DNA from: SAR324 cluster bacterium
Lineage (GTDB): Bacteria; SAR324; NAC60-12
DNA: 37,820 nucleotides
Assembly (NCBI GenBank): GCA_015231885.1
Contig: JADGAT010000047.1
Span: 1 to 37,820, forward strand
Direction: 5' to 3'
The translations under genes were made by a program, and so were the position numbers. Of this stretch, positions 7,006 through 16,108 are shown piece by piece (position 1 is the stretch's first letter; the number at the start of each line of letters is the position of its first letter). Under the pieces are notes generated by a model, which searched no databases, was not told where the DNA came from, and saw only the letters and a list, made by a program, of their open reading frames with translations.

Positions 7006-9396
7006 ATGATGGGAGAAAAAAAAGCAAAACTGCTTCTTGTTGAAAACGACAAAGTCGATCAACTGGCGTTGGAACGACTGGCGCGAAAAGAAGGATTTCC
7101 ATACGAATACATGATGGTTGCTTCCATCCAGGAAGCAAAAGAAGCACTTCATGCCAGTAGTTTTGACATGGTCATCACCGATTATTTACTGGATGACGGT
7201 ACTGGATTGGAAATGCTGGATATCGCCCAGGAGACACCAGTTGTTTTTGTAACTGGCAGCGGCGATGAAGAGGTGGCTGTAGAAGCCATGAAAGCAGGAG
7301 CTTATGATTATCTGATCAAAGACCCAGAAGGTAATTATCTTACCGTTCTGCCACTGACTATTGACAGCGTCCTCCAGCGAAAACAAGGAGAGAATGAACT
7401 AGAGCAATATAAAAACCATCTTGAATATCTCGTAGAAAATCGCACACAAGCCCTGCAAAGGAGTGAAGAGCTCTTGAGAGAGACCCAGCATATTGCAAAA
7501 ATAGGAGGATGGGAGTGGGATCTCGTTAGCAACAAATTATGGTGGTCCGAAGAATTGTATCAGTTGTTTCAGATCTCCCCCAAAGACTTCATCCCTTCTT
7601 TTGAAAAATTTCAGGAATTTGTCCATCCAGAAGATCAAATACACATTCAACCGATTATAGATGCCCCGTTAACTAAAAAACAATCCTTCTTCACCGAATA
7701 CAGAATCATTTTGCCGAATGGTTCTGTTGAATTCTTTCAAACTCAAGCACACCTGGATTTTGATGACCAGCAGGAGCCCATCCGGATCATTGGAACAACA
7801 CAAAATATCAACAAACGAAAACAGGCCGAATTGCGGCAGCAAAAGTATGAACAAGAACTGTTTCAAATCATGGAGGCTATTCCTATTGGCATCTATGTCC
7901 TGAATAAAGAGGGAAAACCTTATTATGCCAATAAAACGGCGCAACAAATTTTAGGAAAAGGTATTATCTCCAACGCATCTCCTGAAAAGCTTCCCGAAAT
8001 TTATCAGGCCTACCATAAAGACACAAAGGAGTTGTATCCTTTTGAACAACTGCCTATCATCAAGGCCCTCAACGGCATAAGCAGCTCTGTGAACAATGTG
8101 GTCATTCATCAGCAGGATAACAAGATTCCCTTACAAATCGATGCCAGTCCCATACTGGATAACAAGGGAAACGTGGATTACGCGGTGGCCGTTTTTCAAG
8201 ACATGACCGAAAATGAAAAAAAAGACTCCGAACGGCGTGATCTAGAATTTCAACTTTATCAATCACAGAAAATGGAGGCCATTGGTACGCTCGCAGGAGG
8301 AATTGCTCATGATTTTAATAACATCCTCCAGGCCGTTTTTGGCTATATGGGGCTGGCCTACAAAACCCTTCCTCAAGGCAGCTTGACACAGAACTACATT
8401 GAACAATGCATGAGCGCCGCAAGACGAGCTAAAGATTTAGTTCAGCAAATCCTGACATTCAGCCGGCAGAGTGAACAGGAATTCCAAGCCATCAGTATTA
8501 TACCAATGATTAAGGAATCTCTGAAGCTCTTGCGTGCCAGTTTACCCACTACTATTGAAATTGAAGAAAACCTGGATCCCGAATGCGGCAATATTTGGGC
8601 AAACCCTACTCAGATTCACCAGGTGCTGATGAATCTCTGCACTAATGCCGGCTATGCGATGCGTGATAGTGGTGGAGTCCTCCGCATTGATTTAAAACAA
8701 GTCGACCATGATATTGCAAATAACGCAACTTTGCAGGATTTAGAAGAAAAAGCATACGTCCAGTTAACACTCAGTGATACTGGCATAGGAATGAATTCAG
8801 AAATAAAAGAGCGTATCTTTGAACCTTTTTTTACAACAAAACCAAAAGAGGAAGGAACTGGACTAGGCCTGTCAGTGGTTCACGGCATTGTGAAAAACCA
8901 TGGAGGTACCATCACTGTTGAGAGTGCGCCAAATCAAGGGACTACGTTTCAGCTGTTCTTTCCAATAGCAACCCAAAAGCAAACGACCACCCAAGATATT
9001 GACAGCGCTGGAATTGCATCAGGACAAGGGAATATTTTGCTGGTTGAAGATGAGCCCATGCTCATAGAGATTATTACAGAGTGGCTGGAAGATTGCGGAT
9101 ACCAGGTAACCAACACAACCAGCAGTACAGAAGCTCTGGAAATATTCAATGCATTGCCCGATTTTTTTGACATGGTTTTAACCGACCAAACAATGCCCAG
9201 GATGACAGGAGACCAACTGGCCCAGGCAATCTTCAAAGATCATCCAGATCAAGCCATTGTCATCATGACAGGATTCACCCATAAAATAGATCAGGAAAAA
9301 TCAAAAAAAATGGGAGTTCGGCAATTACTGATAAAACCATTTGAAAAAGAACAGCTGGCAGCAGCAATTCAAAAAGTCATCGCTAGATCTGATTAA
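7006..9396 (+). CDS. Hybrid sensor kinase REC-PAS-PAS-HisKA-HATPase-REC
   Basis: A 796-residue soluble protein without membrane segments. An N-terminal receiver (about 8-125, Asp59 in VITDYLLDDGTG) is followed by a coiled coil, two PAS domains (about 160-275 and 285-405) and an NtrB-like HisKA with His435 in AGGIAHDFNN. The ATPase domain carries LCTNAGYAM, SDTGIGM and GTGLGLSVVHG, and a C-terminal receiver follows (about 675-796, Asp727 in VLTDQTMPRM). With receivers at both ends it can take phosphate from another kinase and pass it on, so it is a phosphorelay intermediate that could receive from the kinases encoded divergently to its left. Two ATGs lie together at 7006; GGAG precedes them. 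The gene ends 18 nt before amrA, so it is probably co-transcribed with amrA-amrS. Confidence 0.93.
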   Translation: MMGEKKAKLLLVENDKVDQLALERLARKEGFPYEYMMVASIQEAKEALHASSFDMVITDYLLDDGTGLEMLDIAQETPVVFVTGSGDEEVAVEAMKAGAYDYLIKDPEGNYLTVLPLTIDSVLQRKQGENELEQYKNHLEYLVENRTQALQRSEELLRETQHIAKIGGWEWDLVSNKLWWSEELYQLFQISPKDFIPSFEKFQEFVHPEDQIHIQPIIDAPLTKKQSFFTEYRIILPNGSVEFFQTQAHLDFDDQQEPIRIIGTTQNINKRKQAELRQQKYEQELFQIMEAIPIGIYVLNKEGKPYYANKTAQQILGKGIISNASPEKLPEIYQAYHKDTKELYPFEQLPIIKALNGISSSVNNVVIHQQDNKIPLQIDASPILDNKGNVDYAVAVFQDMTENEKKDSERRDLEFQLYQSQKMEAIGTLAGGIAHDFNNILQAVFGYMGLAYKTLPQGSLTQNYIEQCMSAARRAKDLVQQILTFSRQSEQEFQAISIIPMIKESLKLLRASLPTTIEIEENLDPECGNIWANPTQIHQVLMNLCTNAGYAMRDSGGVLRIDLKQVDHDIANNATLQDLEEKAYVQLTLSDTGIGMNSEIKERIFEPFFTTKPKEEGTGLGLSVVHGIVKNHGGTITVESAPNQGTTFQLFFPIATQKQTTTQDIDSAGIASGQGNILLVEDEPMLIEIITEWLEDCGYQVTNTTSSTEALEIFNALPDFFDMVLTDQTMPRMTGDQLAQAIFKDHPDQAIVIMTGFTHKIDQEKSKKMGVRQLLIKPFEKEQLAAAIQKVIARSD

Positions 9397-9414
9397 CCCA
9401 CGAGGTGAGGTAAA

Positions 9415-10002
9415 ATGCAGGATTCGCTTTCTGACCAATTGACAGCAGCACATAAAAAACATTTGTTACGCTTGGCCAAAAAATCCATTCAGCATGGCCT
9501 TCAATACAAAAAGCCTGCAGAAGCAAATACAGAAGACTTAGAGGGCATTTTAGGGGAAGACGGAGCTTCTTTTGTAACGTTGCACAAAAGAAAAAGACTC
9601 CGTGGTTGTATTGGGTGCCTGGAAGCAAGACGTCCTCTGGCAGTTGATGTGCTGGAAAATGCATTTGCTTCGGCATTTCGCGATTTCCGTTTTCCAGCAT
9701 TACAGCATGACGAACTGGAAAATCTTGATGTCAAAATATCCGTCTTGAGCAAACCGTTTCCTATTTCCTTTACGTCTGAAACAGACTTGATACAGCAGCT
9801 GCGCCCTGGCATTGATGGGCTGATTTTGACTGACGGGTTGAAGAGGGGCACGTTCCTGCCAAGTGTCTGGCAAGAATTATCCTCTCCGGAAGAATTTCTT
9901 CAACACTTGAAACAAAAAGCAAACCTGCCTTCCAATCACTGGTCCGATACAATAGCGGTGGCACGTTACACGACCCTGGAGTTTGGAAAAGACGATGAGT
10001 AA
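9415..10002 (+). CDS. amrA: AmmeMemoRadiSam system protein A (AMMECR1 domain)
   Basis: A 195-residue AMMECR1-domain protein. The invariant LRGCIG motif is at residues 62-67, followed by PLAVDVLENAFASAFRDFRF, and the domain continues with VKISVLSKP, PGIDGLIL, RGTFLPSVWQ and FLQHLKQKA, in the family order. No signal or membrane segment is present, so it is cytoplasmic. A strong ribosome site (GAGGTGAGG) precedes the start. The end overlaps the amrS start by 8 nt, which couples the two proteins. The family is widespread in bacteria, archaea and eukaryotes, but its reaction is unknown to me. Confidence 0.93.
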   Translation: MQDSLSDQLTAAHKKHLLRLAKKSIQHGLQYKKPAEANTEDLEGILGEDGASFVTLHKRKRLRGCIGCLEARRPLAVDVLENAFASAFRDFRFPALQHDELENLDVKISVLSKPFPISFTSETDLIQQLRPGIDGLILTDGLKRGTFLPSVWQELSSPEEFLQHLKQKANLPSNHWSDTIAVARYTTLEFGKDDE

Positions 10003-11062
10003 GCCCGGAAGACACTGGCATCACTTAGCAGATGGACGCATTCAGTGTGATGTTTGTCCCCGCTATTGCTCTTTAAATGAAGGACAGCGAGGGTTGTGCT
10101 TTGTTCGAAAGCGTGAAAACCGTCAAATTGTCCTGGATACCTACGGACGCTCCAGCGGATTTTGTATTGATCCCATTGAAAAGAAGCCCCTCAACCATTT
10201 TTTCCCAGGAACCCCGATTCTGTCTTTTGGCACCGCCGGATGTAATCTAACCTGCAAATTTTGTCAAAATTGGGACATCAGTAAATCCCGTGAAACAGAC
10301 CGTCTGATGGATCAGGCCTCCCCGGAACAAATTGCTCGTGCTGCCAAAAAAGAAGGATGCCTCAGCGTTGCCTATACTTATAATGATCCGGTAATTTTTC
10401 TGGAATATGCTGTTGACATTGCACAAGCCTGCAAAGCATTAGGAATCTATTCTGTTGCTGTGACCGCAGGTTATATGACGGCAGCTGCACGACATGAATT
10501 TTATCAGTACATGGATGCGGCCAATGTCGATTTAAAAGGATTTAGCGAATCTTTTTACCAAAAACTCTGCGGGGGGCAGCTGCAGCCCGTCCTGGAAACT
10601 TTAAAATATCTCAAAGAGGAAACCGATGTCTGGTTTGAAATCACAACACTTCTCATTCCAGGGCAAAATGATTCAGAACAAGAGTTAGAAGCCATGACAC
10701 AATGGGTTGTAGAAAACTTGGGCCACGGAGTACCCATGCACTTCACTGCCTTTCACCCTGACTGGAAAATGACCCGTCTCCCTCGCACCCCTGCCTCCAC
10801 TTTACTGCATGCCCGTGAAATTGCTCTGAAAAATGGAATCCATTATGTGTATGTGGGCAATATCCATGACAAATCAGGATCCAGCACTTATTGTCATCAT
10901 TGCGGGCAAACTTTGATAGGACGGGACTGGTATGTTTTGAGTGATTGGAATTTATCCGATACCGGCAACTGCCTTCAATGCGGGACACCCTGCCTGGGAA
11001 AATTTGATCAACAACCAGGAAACTGGGGATCTCGAAGAAAACCTGTCCGCATGTCTTCTTAG
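9995..11062 (+). CDS. amrS: AmmeMemoRadiSam system radical SAM enzyme
   Basis: A 355-residue radical SAM protein. The 4Fe-4S motif CxxxCxxC is at Cys83, Cys87 and Cys90 (AGCNLTCKFCQNW). Before it lies a Cys-rich N-terminal segment (CDVCPRYCSL ... GLCFVR) typical of the AmrS/PflA-like group. The C-terminus carries further Cys pairs (YCHHCG, CLQCGTPC) that could bind another metal centre. The start at 9995 is the ATG overlapping the amrA stop; a TTG at 9983 is possible but less likely. The stop codon is TAG, whose last base is the first base of the inserted palindromic element at 11062. The insertion thus ends the gene exactly, and the original C-terminus may have been the same or slightly different. 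The substrate is unknown. Confidence 0.94.
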   Translation: MSKPGRHWHHLADGRIQCDVCPRYCSLNEGQRGLCFVRKRENRQIVLDTYGRSSGFCIDPIEKKPLNHFFPGTPILSFGTAGCNLTCKFCQNWDISKSRETDRLMDQASPEQIARAAKKEGCLSVAYTYNDPVIFLEYAVDIAQACKALGIYSVAVTAGYMTAAARHEFYQYMDAANVDLKGFSESFYQKLCGGQLQPVLETLKYLKEETDVWFEITTLLIPGQNDSEQELEAMTQWVVENLGHGVPMHFTAFHPDWKMTRLPRTPASTLLHAREIALKNGIHYVYVGNIHDKSGSSTYCHHCGQTLIGRDWYVLSDWNLSDTGNCLQCGTPCLGKFDQQPGNWGSRRKPVRMSS

Positions 11063-11220
11063 GAATGCCCCAAAAATAACTTTCCCATTTGTTGGCCTTT
11101 TTCTCACTCCTCTTCGTTGATAAATCGCCCACGTAGACCAGCTACGCAAACGCTTCATCGCCTTGATGAGTAAAAAAATTCTGTACAAATTTAGATAAGT
11201 TATCTCTATCGCCTCCCTTA
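11059..11220. mobile_element. 156-bp palindromic MITE-like element, type B, with TTA direct repeats
   Basis: The element proper is 11062-11217, again exactly 156 bp, flanked by TTA at 11059-11061 and 11218-11220. The ends keep the family motif (GGAATGCC ... AATAACTT on the left; the complement of GGGAGGCG ... GATAACTT on the right). The interior differs from the A copies but has the same plan: a central hairpin CGTAG-ACCAG-CTACG and imperfect pairing of the two halves. It fills the space between the convergent amrS and outer-membrane barrel genes, where it could also act as a two-way terminator. Confidence 0.78.
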
Positions 11221-11224
11221 TTTT

Positions 11225-12679
11225 TTATAGGCGGTCAATAAACCGAATTTCCTTGGTTTTTGGAGGAACTTCCAGTGCCCTGCCTCGTCGCTCTCCCCAT
11301 TGAATATTCATAGAAAATGTCGTGAACGTGACATCAAGGACCGTGCTGCCGCCACTGTCGGTGACTTTAAACGTCTGAGTTCCCAATTTCAGATTATAAC
11401 CTTCCAGAGCAGGCAAAGGAAATTGAAGACTGGCCGATATTTTCTGCAATTTAAATCCTGCTAACTGCTCTTCTTGTATCCCATAGCTGATGTCAATCAG
11501 CGGAGGCCAGACGAATCGGGTTAAAGCTCCAGCACGATTTCCATCTGTACCAGACTCTCCCGCAGCATTGTTCTCTACCTCACTGTACTTCCCATAATCT
11601 CCTAACAGCTGGAGAGCTGTCCCCTCGAATTCAAAAATATAACCCACCCCAAACAGCAGTAGTGATGGCTCTTGAAAGGTTGCTTTTTTATAGGAGGCTC
11701 CAGCTGGCAGGTTTTTTAATTTTTCAGTATCAAATCGGATGGTTGCTGTTGTGGGAGCTCGATAGGTGATTCCAATATCCATTTTAGGAATCAAGTTGGG
11801 AATCAAAATACCATAGTCCAAAGAGTTATAGCTCGCATTTCCAACAATATCTATTTTACCTCGAAAATCAACCGTACTGTTTGAATCAGAAATCGGTACA
11901 AGTGCGGCTGCGTTAAACGCAGAAATATCATGATCAAAATTATGGGAATTGTAGCGCACTCCAAAAGAAAAACCTGGTAATGTCATTCCTACCATATAGC
12001 TCCAAGTGTTCCAATCCAGTTTTTCTGTTAGAGAGCTCGTTTGATTATTGACCTCATTTAACGGATTTCCATCAAAATCCAGAAAATCTGCATCTTTATA
12101 TATTTCGCGGTAATCATCAATTCCCATTCCAATGGAAAAATCCTCCAGAGGCCAAACAAATACAAAATGGAGAATGCCTATGCGTGCCTTGCTGTAGCGT
12201 ATTCCAGAAACGCGGGTCTCTCCGTCAGGAGCTAATGGAACTGCATCTGCTCCATTTAGCTCAAATTGACTCGCAAAGGACGAAAGCTCTTTGTTCGTTG
12301 ATGATTCTTTACCATACCAATTTCCTCCCGCAACATATTCCAAATGGAAGCGGTCAATCAAACCAATGCTCGCCGGGTTAATGGTCGCTCGTGTATTGCT
12401 GACACCTCCAGCAAAATCTTCCAATTCTGCAGCAAGCACAAAAGTCGAAAAAAATAAGAAATGTATCAAGATAATAAAGGAACAATTCCCAAGGCAAATC
12501 ACTGCCCGTTTGAGTCTGATCACTGCACCCTTGTTACAGCCTGAACTACAACCTGTGATAGAAAAGTTGACACATCGCCTCATGCTTTCCTCAATCCAGT
12601 CCAGATAAGGTTGTTCAGTCCTCATGGTATTCAGCACGTTCAAAGCCTGTTTTCTGATTGAATTTTTGGATAGAGCCAT
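11225..12679 (-). CDS. Outer-membrane beta-barrel protein, FadL/OmpP1-like
   Basis: From the signal sequence on (LGNCSFIILIHFLFFSTFVL, cleavage near LAA-ELED) the protein shows the FadL/OmpP1 look: GGVSNTRATINPASIG directly after the signal, then alternating aromatic/polar strands and a final strand rich in beta-forming residues. Such proteins are outer-membrane channels, often for hydrophobic compounds; the substrate here is unknown. The signal is preceded by an unusual 52-residue extension containing several Cys (CVNFSITGCSSGC). A GTG at 12523 has AAGGG 5 nt upstream and gives a normal signal peptide with a KR n-region. The real gene may therefore be 11225-12523 (432 residues). The ATG at 12679 has only a weak site. 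It converges with amrS across the type B element. Confidence 0.78.
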   Translation of the reverse strand: MALSKNSIRKQALNVLNTMRTEQPYLDWIEESMRRCVNFSITGCSSGCNKGAVIRLKRAVICLGNCSFIILIHFLFFSTFVLAAELEDFAGGVSNTRATINPASIGLIDRFHLEYVAGGNWYGKESSTNKELSSFASQFELNGADAVPLAPDGETRVSGIRYSKARIGILHFVFVWPLEDFSIGMGIDDYREIYKDADFLDFDGNPLNEVNNQTSSLTEKLDWNTWSYMVGMTLPGFSFGVRYNSHNFDHDISAFNAAALVPISDSNSTVDFRGKIDIVGNASYNSLDYGILIPNLIPKMDIGITYRAPTTATIRFDTEKLKNLPAGASYKKATFQEPSLLLFGVGYIFEFEGTALQLLGDYGKYSEVENNAAGESGTDGNRAGALTRFVWPPLIDISYGIQEEQLAGFKLQKISASLQFPLPALEGYNLKLGTQTFKVTDSGGSTVLDVTFTTFSMNIQWGERRGRALEVPPKTKEIRFIDRL

Positions 12680-12700
12680 TTTAATTTGCCTGATTTTAAG

Positions 12701-12841
12701 TTAATCGTGCAAATTGCTTTCAAATTTGGTAGAAATTTCTTTTGCTTCACTACAATCATAGTTCGGATCGTTTTTTTCATCCCTACACCTGTGCTCTGAC
12801 AAAGAAGCTTTCACTGCCTTATCCAAAACTTTTTGTATCAT
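12701..12841 (-). CDS. Possible small hypothetical protein
   Basis: A 46-residue frame ([14 protein letters not shown] ... [19 protein letters not shown]) lies just upstream of the barrel gene on the same strand. The pattern of two Cys within charged residues looks protein-like, but there is no ribosome site and the start lies only 7 nt from the divergent fabA start. Any promoter would have to lie inside fabA. I do not recognise it, and it could be chance. Confidence 0.22.
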   Translation of the reverse strand: MIQKVLDKAVKASLSEHRCRDEKNDPNYDCSEAKEISTKFESNLHD

Positions 12842-12848
12842 AATTTCA

Positions 12849-13364
12849 ATGACAAGACAAAGCTCATTTACTCGAGAAGAGCTCACTCAATGCGGACATG
12901 GACACATGTTTGGCGAAGGAAATGCTCGTTTACCAATAAAAAATATGCTCATGATGGACCGTGTGACTAAAATAACAGAAGATACAGGTCCTCATGGAAA
13001 AGGAGAAATGATAGCAGAATTAGACATTAGACCAGACCTATGGTTCTTTGACTGTCATTTTCAGGGTGACCCTGTGATGCCTGGATGTTTGGGGCTGGAT
13101 GCCATGTGGCAACTGATTGGTTTTTTTCTTGGCTGGAAAGGCTTACCCGGCAAAGGCAGAGCCCTTGGGGTGAGCGAAGTTAAATTCAAAGGACAAGTAT
13201 TGCCCACAGCCGAACAAGTGGTTTATACAATTACAATGAAACGAGTCATTATAAGCCGACTCATCATGGGAATTGGCGATGGCACTATGTCTGTAGATGG
13301 TCGTCAAATTTATACAGCAAAGGGATTGCGAGTCGGATTATTCACTTCAACCGATGATTTTTAA
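12849..13364 (+). CDS. fabA: 3-hydroxydecanoyl-ACP dehydratase/isomerase
   Basis: 171 residues, essentially the length of E. coli FabA, and alignable by eye along its whole length: [27 protein letters not shown] with the catalytic His, [16 protein letters not shown] with the catalytic Asp, [19 protein letters not shown] and the GLRVGLF end. The enzyme dehydrates 3-hydroxyacyl-ACP and isomerises trans-2-decenoyl-ACP to the cis-3 form, the branch point to unsaturated fatty acids in type II synthesis. The DCH motif where E. coli has GCH is a small variation. It normally works with FabB, which is not encoded in this window. No ribosome site is visible before the ATG. Confidence 0.95.
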   Translation: MTRQSSFTREELTQCGHGHMFGEGNARLPIKNMLMMDRVTKITEDTGPHGKGEMIAELDIRPDLWFFDCHFQGDPVMPGCLGLDAMWQLIGFFLGWKGLPGKGRALGVSEVKFKGQVLPTAEQVVYTITMKRVIISRLIMGIGDGTMSVDGRQIYTAKGLRVGLFTSTDDF

Positions 13365-13424
13365 TTTTCTGTAAAAAATCTGTTACTACCTGCCTTCCGA
13401 AGATATTTTTTTGCTGCTGAACAA

Positions 13425-13441
13425 TGGGTTTCTTAAACCCA
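13425..13441 (+). terminator. Hairpin after fabA, weak terminator candidate
   Basis: A perfect 7-bp stem with a 3-nt loop (TGGGTTT-CTT-AAACCCA) lies 60 nt after the fabA stop. It has no following T-run on the plus strand, so it is at best a factor-dependent or processing hairpin. Confidence 0.25.
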
Positions 13442-13455
13442 GGGATCGCTTTGTT

Positions 13456-13482
13456 AAAAAAAATCTGGTATTTTCAAACCAG
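13456..13482 (-). terminator. Intrinsic terminator shape facing the minus strand
   Basis: Read on the minus strand, CTGGT ... ACCAG forms a 5-bp stem followed by A and a run of eight T. No minus-strand gene ends here, so it would stop only antisense transcription entering fabA from the dapL side. Confidence 0.3.
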
Positions 13483-13543
13483 GAAAAAAGAAGAGCGGTA
13501 GAAAATGAACTTGAAAACGTGCTAAATTCTATTGGAGTAATCA

Positions 13544-14773
13544 ATGGCGAAAATCAATACTAATTACCGAAAGCTGGCAGCTGGTTATCTGTTTCCCGAA
13601 ATCGGACGTCGAACCGAAGAGTTTATTACAAACAATCCTGGAACTCCCGTTATGAGACTGGGAATTGGCAACACGACCGAACCCTTAACACCTCATGTAT
13701 TGGAAGGGCTTCATAAAGGCGTTGATTTATTGTCAAAGGTTGAAACCTACAGTGGATATGGTGATGAGCAGGGGATGGCTCAGTTGAGAGAGCTGATCGT
13801 TGATCTGTATTCGAAATATAGCGTCACGTTGAATTCACAGGAAGTCTTTGTCAGTGATGGAGCAAAACCCGATGCAGGAAATATACAATCCATTTTTGGA
13901 ATTGATAATGTTGTGGCAGTTCAAGATCCTGCATATCCCGTCTATGTGGATTCTAATGTGATCGCAGGGCGAACCGGAGAACACCAAAAAGAAAGTGATC
14001 TCTATGACGGTATCGTTTACATGCCATGCAATGAGGACAATCACTTTTTTCCCGCAGTTCCAGAACAAAAAGTTGACCTGATCTATATCTGTAACCCGAA
14101 CAATCCCACAGGCTACACAGCATCAAAAGAAGAGATCAAAACTTTCGTGGACTACGCACGAGAGAACAAAGCGGTTATTATCTACGATGCGGCTTATGCG
14201 TCTTTTATCGCTGACCTTGAGCTGCCAAAAAGTATTTACGAGATTGATGGTGCCGATGAGTGCGCGATTGAAATCAACAGTCTCTCAAAGAACGTTGGTT
14301 TTACAGGAGTGAGGCTTGGTTGGGCGATTGTCCCTCAGAAGTTGGTTGTCGAAGGGACAGACGCTGGCGAAGTGAATAAACTTTGGAATCGAAGACAATG
14401 CACCTTTTTCAATGGTGCTTCAAATATTGTGCAACAGGGTGGAATGCATGCATTTTCCGCAAAAGGGCTGGAAGAGTCAGTGGAAATGGTTGCTTACTAT
14501 ATGAATAACGCAAAAATTATTCGTGAAGGCCTGATCGATTTAGGTTTCACCGTATACGGCGGGGTTAATGCGCCTTATGTTTGGCTGAAGACTCCTAATA
14601 ACATGGATTCATGGAAATTTTTCGATAAGCTTTTGATAGAAACAAGAGTTTTGGGAACTCCGGGTTCCGGTTTTGGCCCGTCAGGACAAGGATTCTTCCG
14701 ATTGAGCGCTTTTGGACATAAAGAAGATGTCGAACGAGCTGTTGAAAGCATTAAGAATAACCTTAAATTATAA
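13544..14773 (+). CDS. dapL: LL-diaminopimelate aminotransferase
   Basis: A 409-residue fold type I PLP enzyme with the length and motif order of DapL: RLGIGNTTEPLTPHV, YSGYGDEQGMAQLRE, FVSDGAKPDAGNIQSIFG, VQDPAYPVYVDSNV, CNPNNPTGYTA, IYDAAYASFI and the lysine region INSLSKNVGFTGVRLGW. It converts tetrahydrodipicolinate directly to LL-diaminopimelate with glutamate as amino donor, bypassing the acylated DapD/C/E route. GGAG at 6 nt supports the start. The gene is followed 17 nt later by the decarboxylase of the same pathway, giving a two-gene lysine/peptidoglycan unit. Confidence 0.95.
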   Translation: MAKINTNYRKLAAGYLFPEIGRRTEEFITNNPGTPVMRLGIGNTTEPLTPHVLEGLHKGVDLLSKVETYSGYGDEQGMAQLRELIVDLYSKYSVTLNSQEVFVSDGAKPDAGNIQSIFGIDNVVAVQDPAYPVYVDSNVIAGRTGEHQKESDLYDGIVYMPCNEDNHFFPAVPEQKVDLIYICNPNNPTGYTASKEEIKTFVDYARENKAVIIYDAAYASFIADLELPKSIYEIDGADECAIEINSLSKNVGFTGVRLGWAIVPQKLVVEGTDAGEVNKLWNRRQCTFFNGASNIVQQGGMHAFSAKGLEESVEMVAYYMNNAKIIREGLIDLGFTVYGGVNAPYVWLKTPNNMDSWKFFDKLLIETRVLGTPGSGFGPSGQGFFRLSAFGHKEDVERAVESIKNNLKL

Positions 14774-14790
14774 CAGAAGGATTACTGAGA

Positions 14791-16056
14791 ATGAGTGAAA
14801 AAAGAGTTCCATTTTCTTTGGAGCAAGTAAATGCTCTTGCTAAAAATCATCCAACTCCTTTTTATATCTATGATGAGGAAAATTTAAGGGGTAACATTCG
14901 ACGGCTAAATGATGCTTTTTCCTGGTGCGAAGGATTTAGAAATTATTTCGCAGTAAAAGCATGCCCAAATCCTGAGATTATGTCCATCCTGAAAGAGGAA
15001 GGAGCCGGAATTGATTGCAGTTCGATGACCGAATTAATACTTTCTGAGGCACTTGGTTTTAAGGGTGAAGAGATCATGTTTACCTCGAATGACACACCAC
15101 TCGAAGAGTTTCAGAAAGCAGTTGAAATGGGGGCTGTCATCAATTTGGACGATATCTCTCATATTCAGTCACTGGATAATATTAACTATCAGGGTGATTT
15201 TGCTTGCTTTCGGTACAATCCCGGAAATCTTCGAGGAGGTAATGCGATCATTGGAGAGCCCGTTGAAGCAAAATATGGTGTGCCTGATCATACGATCGTT
15301 GAGGCCTATCAATTGATGAAAGATCGTGGGGCAAAACGATTTGGTCTGCATACGATGTTAATTTCTAATGAGCTCAATGAAGATTACTTTGTGGAAACAG
15401 CCGAGATGATCTTTGAGTTGGTGAAACGTATCTCAGATGTGTTGAATATACAATTTGAGTTTGTGAACCTGGGTGGCGGAATCGGTATCCCCTACCGGCC
15501 AGAAGAAGAAGCCATGGATGTGAAATCAATTGGTGAACGAACCCAGGCACTTCATAAACAATTCATTGTGGACCAAGGATTAAAACCATTGACTGTCTAT
15601 TTGGAATGTGGTCGATTCATCTCAGGCCCAAGCGGATATTTGGTTTCCAAAGTAAGGCACGTCACAGAGAAGTATAAGAAATATGTTGGTTTGGATGCGT
15701 GCATGACGAACTTAATGAGACCCGCATTATATGGAGCTTATCACCATATAACAGTTTTAGGAAAGGAGCAAGAAGCCAGAAATGAAACCTATGATGTAAC
15801 GGGATCATTGTGTGAGAACAATGATAAATTCGCGATTAATCGAAATCTCCCAAAAGTCAGACCTGGAGATATATTGGCAATTCATGATGCAGGTGCGCAT
15901 GGTCATGCAATGGGATTCAACTACAATGGAACATTGCGTTCTGCAGAGTTTTTAATGCGAACCGATGGACGTTTTGAAATGATTCGTCGTGCCGAAACAG
16001 CACGGGATTATTTTGCTACCTTGAATTTTCCAGGAAACAAGTGGTCTGTTTTTTAA
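14791..16056 (+). CDS. lysA: Diaminopimelate decarboxylase
   Basis: A 421-residue fold type III PLP decarboxylase. The PLP lysine is in NYFAVKACPNP; the glycine-rich phosphate loop (NLGGGIGIPY), ECGRFISGPSGYLV and the catalytic Cys region GSLCENNDKFAINR follow, ending with HDAGAHGHAMGFNYNG. It decarboxylates meso-diaminopimelate to L-lysine. Carboxynorspermidine decarboxylase belongs to the same fold family, but the CENNDKFA region and the adjacent dapL favour LysA. It shares a transcript with dapL. An epimerase (DapF), needed to link the two, is not in the window. Confidence 0.92.
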   Translation: MSEKRVPFSLEQVNALAKNHPTPFYIYDEENLRGNIRRLNDAFSWCEGFRNYFAVKACPNPEIMSILKEEGAGIDCSSMTELILSEALGFKGEEIMFTSNDTPLEEFQKAVEMGAVINLDDISHIQSLDNINYQGDFACFRYNPGNLRGGNAIIGEPVEAKYGVPDHTIVEAYQLMKDRGAKRFGLHTMLISNELNEDYFVETAEMIFELVKRISDVLNIQFEFVNLGGGIGIPYRPEEEAMDVKSIGERTQALHKQFIVDQGLKPLTVYLECGRFISGPSGYLVSKVRHVTEKYKKYVGLDACMTNLMRPALYGAYHHITVLGKEQEARNETYDVTGSLCENNDKFAINRNLPKVRPGDILAIHDAGAHGHAMGFNYNGTLRSAEFLMRTDGRFEMIRRAETARDYFATLNFPGNKWSVF

Positions 16057-16108
16057 GGGCTAATTAGGAAAATCAACACTTCCTTTGAGTGCAGGAACAC
16101 ATATTAAA

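Noticed and set aside
13365..13543. Possible lysine riboswitch before dapL-lysA
   Set aside because: The 179-nt space has only two small hairpins and none of the conserved multi-helix core.
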